Made by a program: the position numbers and the translations under genes
The notes under the pieces: model-generated
Databases searched by the model: none
Told to the model about the DNA's origin: nothing
Seen by the model: the letters and a program-made list of their open reading frames with translations, nothing else
In this document: positions 1 through 6,821 of the stretch, piece by piece
How positions within the stretch are numbered: the first letter of the stretch is position 1
How the letters are laid out: the number at the start of each line of letters is the position of its first letter
Assembly (NCBI GenBank): GCA_030430835.1
Contig: JAUIKJ010000120.1
Span: 1-8,089 of the forward strand
Origin: Candidatus Hydrogenedentota bacterium
GTDB taxonomy: Bacteria; Hydrogenedentota; Hydrogenedentia; Hydrogenedentales; JAEUWI01
Length of the DNA: 8,089 nucleotides
Reading direction: 5' to 3'

Positions 1-1808
1 GTGATGCCGCTGACCACCTTGTTCACCGCGTCCTCACGCATGCTGACCAGCCCGGTGGTATCCATGCTGATCTGGCGAATCTCGTGCGCGGTACGCCGCT
101 CAAGGATGGCCTCCTTGACGTCCTCGTTCAGGACCAGCAACTCATAGACCGCGATACGGCCGCGGTAGCCGGTGTACGCGCAATTCCCGCAGCCGCGCCC
201 TTTCTTGTATTCATACTCCCGGACCTCTTCCATGCTCAGGCCGATCTGTTGCACCTCCTTGGAGCCTGGCACATAGGGGGCGCTGCAGTGGCTGCAGATG
301 CGGCGGAGCAGGCGCTGGGCCACCACCGAAATGACGGTTGACGAAATAAGGAAGGTTTCGATGTCCATGTCGATCAGGCGCAGCAGGCCGCCGATCGTAT
401 CTTCGGTATGAAAGGTGGAGTAGACCTTGTGTCCGGTGAGCGCGGCCTGAATGGCGACGTCTGCGGTGGTCTTGTCACGGATTTCCCCGAGCACGATGAT
501 GTCGGGATCCTGGCGCACGATCTCGCGGAGTGTCATCTCAAAGGTACGGCCGATCTTCTCATAGATGGAGCACTGGACGATGCCCTCGATCGTAAACTCG
601 GCGGGATCTTCCGCGGTGATGATCTTGCGCGTGATGTCGTTGCAGTAGTCGATGCTGCTGTAAAGCGTAGTCGTCTTTCCGGAGCCGGTGGGCCCGGTAA
701 TCAGCACCACGCCCGTCGGGAGATCGAGCACATCGTTCCGGAATCGTTCCAGCATGGTGGGGGCCATGCCGAGTTCCTCCAGACTGACCAGGGCCATGTC
801 CTTGTTCAATACACGCAGCACGGCCGACTCGCCATGTATGCTGACGTATATCGACAGGCGCATGTCGATTTCCTTGCCATTGGTCTTGAAGAGAATGCGG
901 CCACCCTGGTGTCGCTGATGCTCGGTGATATGGCAGTCGGCAAGGATCTTGATGCGCGAGATGATCTTGGGGAGCACATCCGGTGGGAGGTCGGTCTTGT
1001 AGACGAGCACACCGTCGATTCGGTAGCGCACGCGGATCATGTTCGACATCGGCTCGATATGGATGTCGCTGGCGCCTTCCTCCACCGCCTGGCCGAGAAT
1101 GTGGTTGACCAGCTGAACGACCGTGTCCTCTTCCGACCGGGCCTGATCGACGTCCTTCTTGTCTTTCTTCTGGACGCGGTAGCGCTCGAAGTCGGCGATG
1201 GTCGCCTTGATGGCTTCTTCCGGCCCGAGCGCATAGGTCACGTTGCCCTGGAAGAGTTCCTCGGCGGAGTGCCGCGCGTTGTCGTCCTGCAGGTCGACGA
1301 CGATGATGGTGACACGTCCCGTGTCGTTCTTGCTGAAGGGTACGAAATTGTGTTGTGCGAGGTATTCCGGCGAGACTCCCTTGAGAATCCCCGGTTCGAT
1401 CATTGTGAAGGAGGGTTCGATAAAGGGGACCCCGGCCTGGTGCGCAATGTTCTGAAGGAGGGTGCGCTCATTTAGTGCCCCGATACGGATGAGGGCGTCG
1501 CCGAGCCGCAGGCCCATCTCCTTCTGTGTGGCGAGGGCCTGGTCCAAGGCCTCCTGCGAGATGATGTTCTGCTCCAGCAGGATTTCGCCGAGGCGCATGG
1601 TGGAGCCGTGCTTGGCGATGGCATCGTTCACCTGCTGGCGCTTGGCGTAGCCCAACTCCGTGAGTACATCGCCCAGCTGCTTTGGCTCCTCGAGCAAGGC
1701 CTGAATGCGGAGCGCGCGCTTGAGCTGGTCCTCGGTGATGACACCTTCCTTGACCAGCGCTTCGCCGATGGGAGACTTGCGCAATTTCGCGGCCTGAGTG
1801 GCAGACAT
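1..1808 (-). CDS. GspE/PilB-family secretion or type IV pilus assembly ATPase (C-terminus off the left edge)
   Basis: This is a cytoplasmic hexameric ATPase that powers pilin or pseudopilin assembly at the inner membrane. About 602 codons are visible before the left edge. The N-terminus (residues 12-125) has four helical half-repeats with the pattern xLGxxLxxxGxI-x4-L-xxAL, their glycines at 15, 46, 74 and 103. The last two carry full RLG (72-74 and 101-103), as in MshEN/T2SSE_N domains. The ATPase core shows Walker A GPTGSGKT (372-379), an Asp box TAEDPAE (398-404), Walker B DIIVLGE (436-442) and a His box with H460 and H467. A tetracysteine zinc site follows (C505, C508, C540, C543). The ATG at 1808 is preceded by AAGGA (1819-1823, 10-nt spacing). 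Homologues are usually about 560-570 aa, so the protein is somewhat long at the N-terminus. The family is certain. PilB, GspE and MshE cannot be separated because the partner genes lie outside the window. Confidence 0.95.
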   Translation of the reverse strand, partial: MSATQAAKLRKSPIGEALVKEGVITEDQLKRALRIQALLEEPKQLGDVLTELGYAKRQQVNDAIAKHGSTMRLGEILLEQNIISQEALDQALATQKEMGLRLGDALIRIGALNERTLLQNIAHQAGVPFIEPSFTMIEPGILKGVSPEYLAQHNFVPFSKNDTGRVTIIVVDLQDDNARHSAEELFQGNVTYALGPEEAIKATIADFERYRVQKKDKKDVDQARSEEDTVVQLVNHILGQAVEEGASDIHIEPMSNMIRVRYRIDGVLVYKTDLPPDVLPKIISRIKILADCHITEHQRHQGGRILFKTNGKEIDMRLSIYVSIHGESAVLRVLNKDMALVSLEELGMAPTMLERFRNDVLDLPTGVVLITGPTGSGKTTTLYSSIDYCNDITRKIITAEDPAEFTIEGIVQCSIYEKIGRTFEMTLREIVRQDPDIIVLGEIRDKTTADVAIQAALTGHKVYSTFHTEDTIGGLLRLIDMDIETFLISSTVISVVAQRLLRRICSHCSAPYVPGSKEVQQIGLSMEEVREYEYKKGRGCGNCAYTGYRGRIAVYELLVLNEDVKEAILERRTAHEIRQISMDTTGLVSMREDAVNKVVSGI

Positions 1809-1995
1809 AGAAATCGAATCCTTGCTCGGGCGTTGACCCGGATACAGCTACCGTCGCACGCCGAAGACATGCGGCACGTGGGGCTGCATGCATCTTTCCA
1901 CCGCCACCGCCGGAATGGCACCTGCAGCGACTATGTTTTCGTTCACGTTGTGCGGCACCGCGTTTGCGATTCCTGGAAGTTCATCGTGAGATTCC
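1809..1995 (-). other. Intergenic spacer between ftsY and the secretion ATPase
   Basis: This 187-nt spacer follows the ftsY stop and precedes the ATPase start on the minus strand. I see the ATPase ribosome binding site AAGGA at 1819-1823. I see no GC-rich hairpin followed by a T run and no clear -35/-10 pair. A 13-codon ATG reading frame begins near 1986 on the minus strand, but nothing supports its translation. Whether the ATPase has its own promoter or is read through from ftsY cannot be decided from the sequence. Confidence 0.5.
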
Positions 1996-2916
1996 TTAGT
2001 TGAACAAGGCCTCGACGAACTCGGCCGGGTTAAAGGGCTGCAGGTCGTCGACCCCTTCGCCCACCCCGATCAGCTTGATGGGAATACCCAGCTCCCGCTG
2101 GATGGCGATGGCCATGCCGCCCTTGGCGGTGCCGTCGAGTTTGGTGAGCACGATGCCGTCAACATTGATTGTGCCGGTGAACTGGCGGGCCTGGGTAAGG
2201 CCGTTTTGCCCGGTGGTGGCATCGAGCACCAGCAAGACCTGATGCGGCGCGCCGGGAAGGCGCTTGCCGACCACGCGCTGAATCTTCTTGAGCTCCTCCA
2301 TCAGGTTCACCTTGGTGTGGAGGCGGCCGGCCGTATCGATGAGCAGATTATTGATTCCGCGTGCGGCGGCGGCATCCGTGGCGTCGAAGGCCACCGATGC
2401 GGGATCGGCGCCTTCGGTGTGCTTGATGATCGGCACGCCGGTGCGATCACTCCAGATCGTGAGCTGGTCCGCGGCGGCCGCGCGGAAGGTGTCGGCGGCG
2501 CCCAGCAAGACCGTGCGTCCATCGGCCTTGAGCTTGGCCGCGAGTTTGCCGGTGGTGGTGGTTTTGCCTGAACCGTTGACGCCCGCGATAAGCGTGACGT
2601 GCGGGCCGTCTGGGTTGTCCCAGTTGAGGGCCGTGTTGCCCGTATCAAGCAGGGCGATGAGGCGTTGCTTGAGCTCGGCGTAGAGTGCTTCACCGTCTTC
2701 GAGGCGCTTCTCGCGCGCGGCCTGCCGCATCTCGGCAACGAGCGCGAGCGCAGTATCGACGCCGAGGTCGGCTTCGATCAGCACCTCTTCGAGCTGTTCC
2801 AGGATCTCCTCGTCGATCTTGCCGCTGCTGAAGACGCGTTTTACATTGTCGACCAGGGCGCCGCGCGTCTTGCTGAGACGTTCGCGGAGGCGGCCCATGA
2901 AACCAGTAGGTGCCAT
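1996..2916 (-). CDS. ftsY: Signal recognition particle receptor FtsY
   Basis: FtsY is the SRP receptor GTPase. It docks ribosome-nascent chain-SRP complexes at the inner membrane and hands them to SecYEG. The 306-aa protein has the short N-domain form without a long acidic A domain. Residues 1-95 form the helical N domain (RERLSKTRGALVDNV at 11-25). The G domain has G1 GVNGSGKT (112-119), DTFRAAA (142-148), G3 DTAGR (194-198), G4 TKLD (258-261) and G5 GVGEG (284-288). It ends at the usual FNPAEFVEALF. The ATG at 2916 has only a weak upstream GGA. Met7 (ATG at 2898) is an alternative start that leaves the N domain intact and has no better ribosome site. The gene lies 80 nt downstream of the zinc-ribbon membrane protein gene, and both may share a transcript. 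The DTFRAAA and GVGEGVDDL motifs mark it as FtsY rather than Ffh, and there is no M domain. Confidence 0.97.
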   Translation of the reverse strand: MAPTGFMGRLRERLSKTRGALVDNVKRVFSSGKIDEEILEQLEEVLIEADLGVDTALALVAEMRQAAREKRLEDGEALYAELKQRLIALLDTGNTALNWDNPDGPHVTLIAGVNGSGKTTTTGKLAAKLKADGRTVLLGAADTFRAAAADQLTIWSDRTGVPIIKHTEGADPASVAFDATDAAAARGINNLLIDTAGRLHTKVNLMEELKKIQRVVGKRLPGAPHQVLLVLDATTGQNGLTQARQFTGTINVDGIVLTKLDGTAKGGMAIAIQRELGIPIKLIGVGEGVDDLQPFNPAEFVEALFN

Positions 2917-2972
2917 TATTCAATTCCGTTGCGAGGTGCAATCCACACCTTGGGGGATGCCTCGGTTGTTCC

Positions 2973-2994
2973 AGCGCGTCTTGCGACAGGCGCT
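2973..2994 (-). other. Small RNA hairpin with a GCAA tetraloop between the zinc-ribbon gene and ftsY
   Basis: Directly after the zinc-ribbon stop codon, the minus-strand transcript can fold as AGCGC, a two-base CT bulge, GTC, the loop GCAA, then GAC and GCGCT. That gives 5 + 3 base pairs closed by a GNRA-type tetraloop. No T run follows, so it is not a standard intrinsic terminator. It could stabilise a processed mRNA end or be chance. The pairing is read directly from the sequence; the function is unknown. Confidence 0.35.
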
Positions 2995-2996
2995 AC

Positions 2997-3755
2997 CTAG
3001 GGAAGCCGATAGGCCATGAGCGTGTACTGCCGTTCGCTTCCGTCCGCGAAGCCGGCCACCTCGTAACTGCCATCGAGTTGGGGCGCGGCGACACCGGTGA
3101 TACCGACAAACCGATCGCCGTCAAAGGCGGCACCGGTTTCACTGACGACCATGAATGCGGCGCCGGAGGGCTCGGCGTGGCCGCGTACCTCCACGCCGTT
3201 CTTCAACTGTGCGGCGAAGTAGACCGAGTTGCCCTGCGTCTCTACCGCAGCGAGGCCCGCCGTGTTGTTTGCGGCCAGCCCCTGGGTATAGACCAGTACG
3301 TAGCGGCCGTCCGGCGTGCCGCCGGCGATCGGCTGGGCGATGGCGCTGGCAATCTGTTCGTCGGTCGGCGGATTCGCAGCCATGGATTCGACGATACGGT
3401 TGTAGATGAGGGCATCCGCGCCGTTCCAGTGCACGGCTGCGCCGCCGGTGCCGAGCTGGGAATCCAGCAGCATCGACTCGATACGACCGACATTGAGCGC
3501 AACCCAGAGTACAACGAGCAGGCCGAAGATACCCAGCCCCGCGCGAACCAGATGTGAGCGATCGCCGGTCTCGACTTCCTGACCGGCGACCTGCACCTCG
3601 GCAGCGAGGCGCCGCTGGCGTTGGTCACGAAGGTTGTTGCCACAAACACGGCAGATAAAGGTGCCTTCGGGGTTTACCGTACCGCACGCGGCGCAAACCG
3701 CATCGGCATCCACGGCTTCCCCGCGGCGTCGCGCGCTCAAGTTATCCATAGACAT
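2997..3755 (-). CDS. Zinc-ribbon, single-pass membrane protein of unknown function
   Basis: I do not recognise a named family. Numbering from the ATG at 3755 (252 aa), an N-terminal zinc ribbon has CxxC pairs C21/C24 and C35/C38 (CAACG and CRVCG). A polar linker follows, then one hydrophobic segment at about 70-90 (RAGLGIFGLLVVLWVALNV). After this is a domain of about 160 residues that should lie outside the cytoplasm by the positive-inside rule. That domain has no cysteine and alternates short beta-like stretches with GSxY/GRYV patterns. The start at 3755 is favoured by GGAGGT at 3769-3774. An in-frame ATG at 3803 would add 16 residues but has no good ribosome site, and ATG 3749 is also possible. 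The gene is first in the minus-strand block, followed by ftsY. The layout (cytoplasmic zinc ribbon, TM, exported sensor-like domain) suggests a membrane sensor or assembly factor, but that is inference. Confidence 0.8.
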   Translation of the reverse strand: MSMDNLSARRRGEAVDADAVCAACGTVNPEGTFICRVCGNNLRDQRQRRLAAEVQVAGQEVETGDRSHLVRAGLGIFGLLVVLWVALNVGRIESMLLDSQLGTGGAAVHWNGADALIYNRIVESMAANPPTDEQIASAIAQPIAGGTPDGRYVLVYTQGLAANNTAGLAAVETQGNSVYFAAQLKNGVEVRGHAEPSGAAFMVVSETGAAFDGDRFVGITGVAAPQLDGSYEVAGFADGSERQYTLMAYRLP

Positions 3756-3768
3756 GATAGTGGCTTCG

Positions 3769-3774
3769 ACCTCC
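3769..3774 (-). promoter_or_regulatory. Shine-Dalgarno site deciding the zinc-ribbon gene start
   Basis: GGAGGT on the minus strand lies 13 nt before ATG 3755 and 19 nt before ATG 3749. It lies inside the extension that would be translated if ATG 3803 were used. It is the only strong ribosome-site match near these starts, so 3755 is the preferred start, although the spacing is longer than ideal. Confidence 0.55.
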
Positions 3775-3828
3775 GTGCCAATTTTCGCACAACGGGCATC
3801 CATTGTCCAGTTATTGCCACCCGCGTCG

Positions 3829-3837
3829 AGTATAGCA
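3829..3837 (-). promoter_or_regulatory. Extended -10 promoter for the minus-strand block
   Basis: Minus-strand TGCTATACT matches the extended -10 pattern TGnTATAAT with one mismatch. No good -35 box sits 16-18 nt upstream; TTGAAT is about 22 nt away. Extended -10 promoters can work without a strong -35. Transcription would begin near 3822, giving a leader of about 65-70 nt to ATG 3755. It could serve the zinc-ribbon gene, ftsY and perhaps the ATPase. Confidence 0.45.
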
Positions 3838-3906
3838 GATTCCGCTTGATCGCACTATTCAAAGCTGCCCCGCAATCTGTCCGGGGATACCACCGGGGAA
3901 TACTGG

Positions 3907-3935
3907 TTTATTCATTGGCCCGCCTTTGTCATACT
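3907..3935 (+). promoter_or_regulatory. Possible sigma-70-type promoter for the deacetylase/activator operon
   Basis: TTTATT (3907-3912), a 17-nt spacer and CATACT (3930-3935) preceded by TGT give a weak -35 plus an extended -10-like site. Transcription would begin around 3942, about 27 nt before the deacetylase ATG. The match is modest (3/6 and 4/6). The placement in the divergent intergenic region is the main support. Confidence 0.3.
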
Positions 3936-3955
3936 AGCGCATCAACAGGCCAAGC

Positions 3956-3960
3956 GGAGG
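3956..3960 (+). promoter_or_regulatory. Shine-Dalgarno site deciding the deacetylase start
   Basis: GGAGG lies 8 nt before ATG 3969, an ideal position. The frame stays open back to 3621, but those upstream codons run through the divergent promoter region and antisense to the zinc-ribbon gene. Only the 3969 start places a clean signal peptide at the N-terminus. Confidence 0.85.
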
Positions 3961-3968
3961 ACGACGGC

Positions 3969-4928
3969 ATGCTTCGATTTTTTTCGGTTTTTATCGGATT
4001 GGGAGTTCTGGTTTCGGGGGCCGGCGCGGAGGAGATTGTGAGCTACGCGCAGAAGTTGGGGTGGGGCCCCGAGGACAAGGTGGTCATCTTTCATGTGGAC
4101 GACGTGGGCATGTCGCACTCGGCCAACCTCGGCACGATTAAGGCCATGGAAGAGGGGGTGGCGACCTCATGCAGCATCATGATGCCGTGCAGTTGGGTGA
4201 GCGCGTACTACCATTATCTGCAGAAGAATCCGGAGGTGGATGCGGGACTGCACCTCACGCTGACCTCCGAATGGAGCGAGTACCGCTGGGGGCCGGTGGC
4301 CGGCAAGTATCAGGTGCCGGGCCTGGTGGACAATGAGGGGTGCATGTGGCGCGACGTGAAGGGGGCGGTCCTCAACGCCTCCGCGGACGAAGTGGAGATT
4401 GAGATTCGGGCGCAGATCGATCGCGCGCGTACGATGGGCTTCGAGATCACACACCTGGATTCGCACATGGGGACCGTCTTCGAACCGAAGTTCATCGATC
4501 GTTACATCAAGGTGGGCCTTGAGGAACAGATTCCGATTATGTTCATGGGCGGTCACCTTCAGTTCCTCAGCCAATACACCAAGAACGTACCGGCCGAGAT
4601 GGTACGCACGGTGGCCAAGCGCCTCTGGGAAGGCGGCTTGCCCGTGCTTGATGATCTCCACAACGAGAGCTATGGCTGGAAGCTGGAGGAGAAGACAGAC
4701 AAGTTTATCGAGGTGATCCGGACGATGAAGCCCGGATTGCTGCAGATCATCAACCACGCCTCCGACCCGACGGATGTGTTCCCGCGCATCAGCGATTCCG
4801 GTGACAGCCGGAAGGGTGATATGCTGGCGCTTATCGATCCCCGGTTGCGCGAAGTGATCGAGGAAGAAGGCGTTATCCTTACGACCTGGCGCGAGCTCAA
4901 GGCGCGCCGGGACGCGGCGGAAAACTAA
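3969..4928 (+). CDS. Exported YdjC/ChbG-family carbohydrate deacetylase-like protein
   Basis: This 319-aa protein resembles the YdjC/ChbG (HpnK-like) family of metal-dependent sugar deacetylases, which remove N-acetyl groups from oligosaccharides or glycolipids. Residues 1-20 (MLRFFSVFIGLGVLVSGAGA) look like a Sec signal peptide cleaved before EE. There is no lipobox cysteine, so the product should be periplasmic or secreted. Family motifs are HVDDVGMSHSAN (42-53, with D44/D45), GLHLTLTSEW (93-102, H95) and HLDSH (162-166, H166). These supply the acidic and histidine residues expected at the metal site. E. coli ChbG is about 250 aa and cytosolic. The extra length here is the signal peptide plus a YRWGPV...VPGLVD insertion (about 105-121) and a longer C-terminus, a form I associate with secreted relatives in environmental bacteria. 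The substrate is unknown. The activator gene begins 25 nt downstream, so the two are probably co-transcribed. Confidence 0.85.
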   Translation: MLRFFSVFIGLGVLVSGAGAEEIVSYAQKLGWGPEDKVVIFHVDDVGMSHSANLGTIKAMEEGVATSCSIMMPCSWVSAYYHYLQKNPEVDAGLHLTLTSEWSEYRWGPVAGKYQVPGLVDNEGCMWRDVKGAVLNASADEVEIEIRAQIDRARTMGFEITHLDSHMGTVFEPKFIDRYIKVGLEEQIPIMFMGGHLQFLSQYTKNVPAEMVRTVAKRLWEGGLPVLDDLHNESYGWKLEEKTDKFIEVIRTMKPGLLQIINHASDPTDVFPRISDSGDSRKGDMLALIDPRLREVIEEEGVILTTWRELKARRDAAEN

Positions 4929-4953
4929 GGGCAGCGGGCGGACGCAGCACACA

Positions 4954-6789
4954 GTGTTTTATCTCACGGCAAAGAACGGATTCTTTAAGGGCTCGGCCTG
5001 GGCCCTGGGTGCGGTGCCGTTGATCGTAGGCCGCGACGTCAATTGCGACGTGGTCCTGTCTGACCCGCTGATATCGCGCCGCCACTTCGAAGTCGTGCAC
5101 GACGACACGTCGGCGCGCGTGCGTGACCTCGGCAGCAGCAACGCAACCTTCGTGAATGGTGTGGCGATCGAGCAGGAGACCCTCAAGGCCGGCGACGAGA
5201 TTGCGGTGGGCGGCTCGATTTTCCTGGTGACGGAGATTCACCAGGAGATGCACACGGTGCCGGAGGCCGACGATGTCTCCATGCCCACCCGTGCCCTGAA
5301 CGTGGGGGAGCCGCTGTACTTGAACAAGGATTGCGACAGCCTGTTCACGCACGGAAAGCCCAGGAGCGCGAGCGACTTGGTGACCCTGTTTCACGTGGGG
5401 CGTGAGCTGAGCCAGGCGCGCAGCCGCAGCGATCTGATCGATGCGCTGCTGGATCGGCTTGAGGCGCACTTTGAACCCGCCTGGGCGGCGGTCATTCTGT
5501 GTGACCCGATGACCCGCGGTTTGGAGACCTGGCCGCGCAGCGCGGCGCCGCGTGTGGCGGAAGGTTCGCCGCTGTTGCCGCTGGTGCGGGGGGCGATCGC
5601 GGAGGCCAAGGGCGTGCTGCTGCCGGAGCGTGGCGGATCGGAAAACGCGCAGGAGATTCGCACGACAATTGTCGCGCCCATGGTCTACGGCGAGGACCGG
5701 CTCGGCGTGCTGGTGCTTCAGGGCGAGACGCCCAAGTGCATGTACGACGAGACCGACCTCGAGTTCTTGATTGCCGTGGCCCATTCGGCCGCGCCCAACC
5801 TGAAGGCCGCGGAACAGATCGAGCAGCTCGAGCGCGAGAACCGCCGGCTGGTGGCGGGCACGCCGGGTCCGGGCGCCATCGTGGGTGACAGCAAGGCGAT
5901 GGTGCGCCTGCGCGAAACCGCGCGGCAATGTGCGCGATCCGATCTCAGTGTGTTGATTCTCGGAGAGACGGGCACCGGCAAGGAACTGGTCGCGCGGCTG
6001 GTGCACACCCTGTCCGATCGCGCCGACAAACCATTGACCGTGGTCAACTGCGCGGCGATTCCCGACGAGCTCTTCGAGAGCGAGGTCTTCGGCTACGAGA
6101 AGGGTGCCTTCACCGGTGCGGACGGGCGGAAAATAGGCCTCTTCGAGGAAAGCGACAAGGGCACCCTGTTCCTCGATGAAGTGGGGGACCTGAGCGTGCA
6201 CAACCAGGCGCGGCTGCTGCGCGCGATCGAGGCCGGCACCTTTCGCCGGCTTGGCGGCACGACAGACCTGCGCGCGGACGTGCGGATCATCTCCGCGACG
6301 AACCGGGATTTGGCGGAGGCGTCGGAGCGCGGCGCCTTCCGGCGGGATCTGTATCACCGCCTCAATCAGTTCGAGATCCAGGTGCCCCCACTGCACGCGC
6401 GACGATCCGACATTGCGGCCATCGCGAACCATCTGCTCGACCAGGCACGCCGGCGGATGCCGACCGAGGTGCAGTCCTTCAGTCCCGAAGCGCTCAAGGC
6501 GCTGCAGGAGCGTCGCTGGCAGGGGAACGTGCGCGAGCTGCGCAACGTGATCGAGCGTGCGGCCGTGGTGGCGCAAGGCGAACAGATTGAGGTGGAGCAC
6601 CTGACCCCCTCCGCGAACAACGCCCCACCGAAGGATGCGCCTTTCCTGCCACTCGACGAAATGGAGAAGCGGCATATCCAGGCCGCCGTAACCGCCTCGA
6701 ACGGGAACATCAAGGCCGCCGCGGAATTGCTGGGCATCGGTCGCAGCACCCTGTACCGGAAGCTCGCCGAATACGACATCGCCTCCTGA
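4954..6789 (+). CDS. Sigma-54-dependent transcriptional activator, FHA-GAF-AAA+-Fis architecture
   Basis: This is a 611-aa bacterial enhancer-binding protein. It would hydrolyse ATP to open promoters held by sigma-54 RNA polymerase. An FHA domain (1-95) has GR (26-27), SRRH (41-44) and SSNATFVNG (61-69), so the phosphothreonine-binding residues are present, with A replacing the usual G in SNGT. A GAF-like domain spans about 140-285, followed by a short coiled linker. The AAA+ domain has Walker A GETGTGKE (337-344), the sigma-54 contact loop GAFTGA (384-389), Walker B LFLDEVGD (405-412), sensor I ATN (448-450), RRDLYHRLN (463-471) and GNVRELRN (524-531). A Fis-type helix-turn-helix ends the protein (585-606, AAAELLGIGRSTLYRKL). 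The start is GTG at 4954: the FHA fold begins immediately, but the ribosome site is poor (GGGCGG), so coupling to the upstream gene is possible. With no receiver domain, control should come from a Ser/Thr-phosphorylated partner and a GAF ligand. Confidence 0.97.
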   Translation: MFYLTAKNGFFKGSAWALGAVPLIVGRDVNCDVVLSDPLISRRHFEVVHDDTSARVRDLGSSNATFVNGVAIEQETLKAGDEIAVGGSIFLVTEIHQEMHTVPEADDVSMPTRALNVGEPLYLNKDCDSLFTHGKPRSASDLVTLFHVGRELSQARSRSDLIDALLDRLEAHFEPAWAAVILCDPMTRGLETWPRSAAPRVAEGSPLLPLVRGAIAEAKGVLLPERGGSENAQEIRTTIVAPMVYGEDRLGVLVLQGETPKCMYDETDLEFLIAVAHSAAPNLKAAEQIEQLERENRRLVAGTPGPGAIVGDSKAMVRLRETARQCARSDLSVLILGETGTGKELVARLVHTLSDRADKPLTVVNCAAIPDELFESEVFGYEKGAFTGADGRKIGLFEESDKGTLFLDEVGDLSVHNQARLLRAIEAGTFRRLGGTTDLRADVRIISATNRDLAEASERGAFRRDLYHRLNQFEIQVPPLHARRSDIAAIANHLLDQARRRMPTEVQSFSPEALKALQERRWQGNVRELRNVIERAAVVAQGEQIEVEHLTPSANNAPPKDAPFLPLDEMEKRHIQAAVTASNGNIKAAAELLGIGRSTLYRKLAEYDIAS

Positions 6790-6795
6790 GGCCGC

Positions 6796-6821
6796 CACGC
6801 GCCGCGTGTGCCGGGCGCGTG
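6796..6821. repeat. Inverted repeat with overlapping direct repeat downstream of the activator gene
   Basis: CACGCGCC (6796-6803) and GGCGCGTG (6814-6821) are perfect 8-bp inverted arms around a 10-nt loop. A second layer overlaps: CGCGTGTG occurs twice (6803-6810 and 6816-6823), and the first copy with the left arm forms CACGCG-C-CGCGTG. The structure begins 7 nt after the activator stop and ends just before the sigma-54-like element. No T run follows, so it is a poor intrinsic terminator. A protein-binding operator or a transcript-end hairpin are the two readings. Confidence 0.5.

Noticed and set aside
408..1475. 355-codon open frame on the plus strand opposite the secretion ATPase
   Set aside because: It is antisense to the Walker A, Walker B and MshEN coding sequence. 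It has no recognisable motif or supporting ribosome site.
2910..3557. 215-codon open frame on the plus strand opposite the zinc-ribbon gene
   Set aside because: The minus-strand frame has paired CxxC motifs, a TM helix and an upstream ribosome site. The plus frame has none of these.
3915..3930. Possible sigma-54 promoter (TTGGCCCG then TTTGTC) before the deacetylase
   Set aside because: The -24 GG is present, but the spacing to the -12 element is one base short and the -12 reads GT instead of GC. The sigma-70-like reading fits at least as well.
3621..3968. N-terminal extension of the deacetylase frame by 116 codons
   Set aside because: It would run through the divergent promoters and bury the signal peptide. 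GGAGG at 3956-3960 supports the ATG at 3969.
4167..4952. 261-codon open frame on the minus strand opposite the deacetylase
   Set aside because: It is antisense to the conserved GLHLTLTSEW and HLDSH motifs and has a low-complexity composition.
4897..6798. 633-codon open frame on the minus strand opposite the sigma-54 activator
   Set aside because: It is fully antisense to a gene with intact FHA, AAA+ and HTH motifs. Its composition is rich in R, H, A and Q with no recognisable domain, typical of a mirrored high-GC frame.
6796..6821. Intrinsic terminator for the activator gene
   Set aside because: The stem is good, but the following bases (TGACTGCAAG) contain no T run. It is kept only as an inverted repeat.
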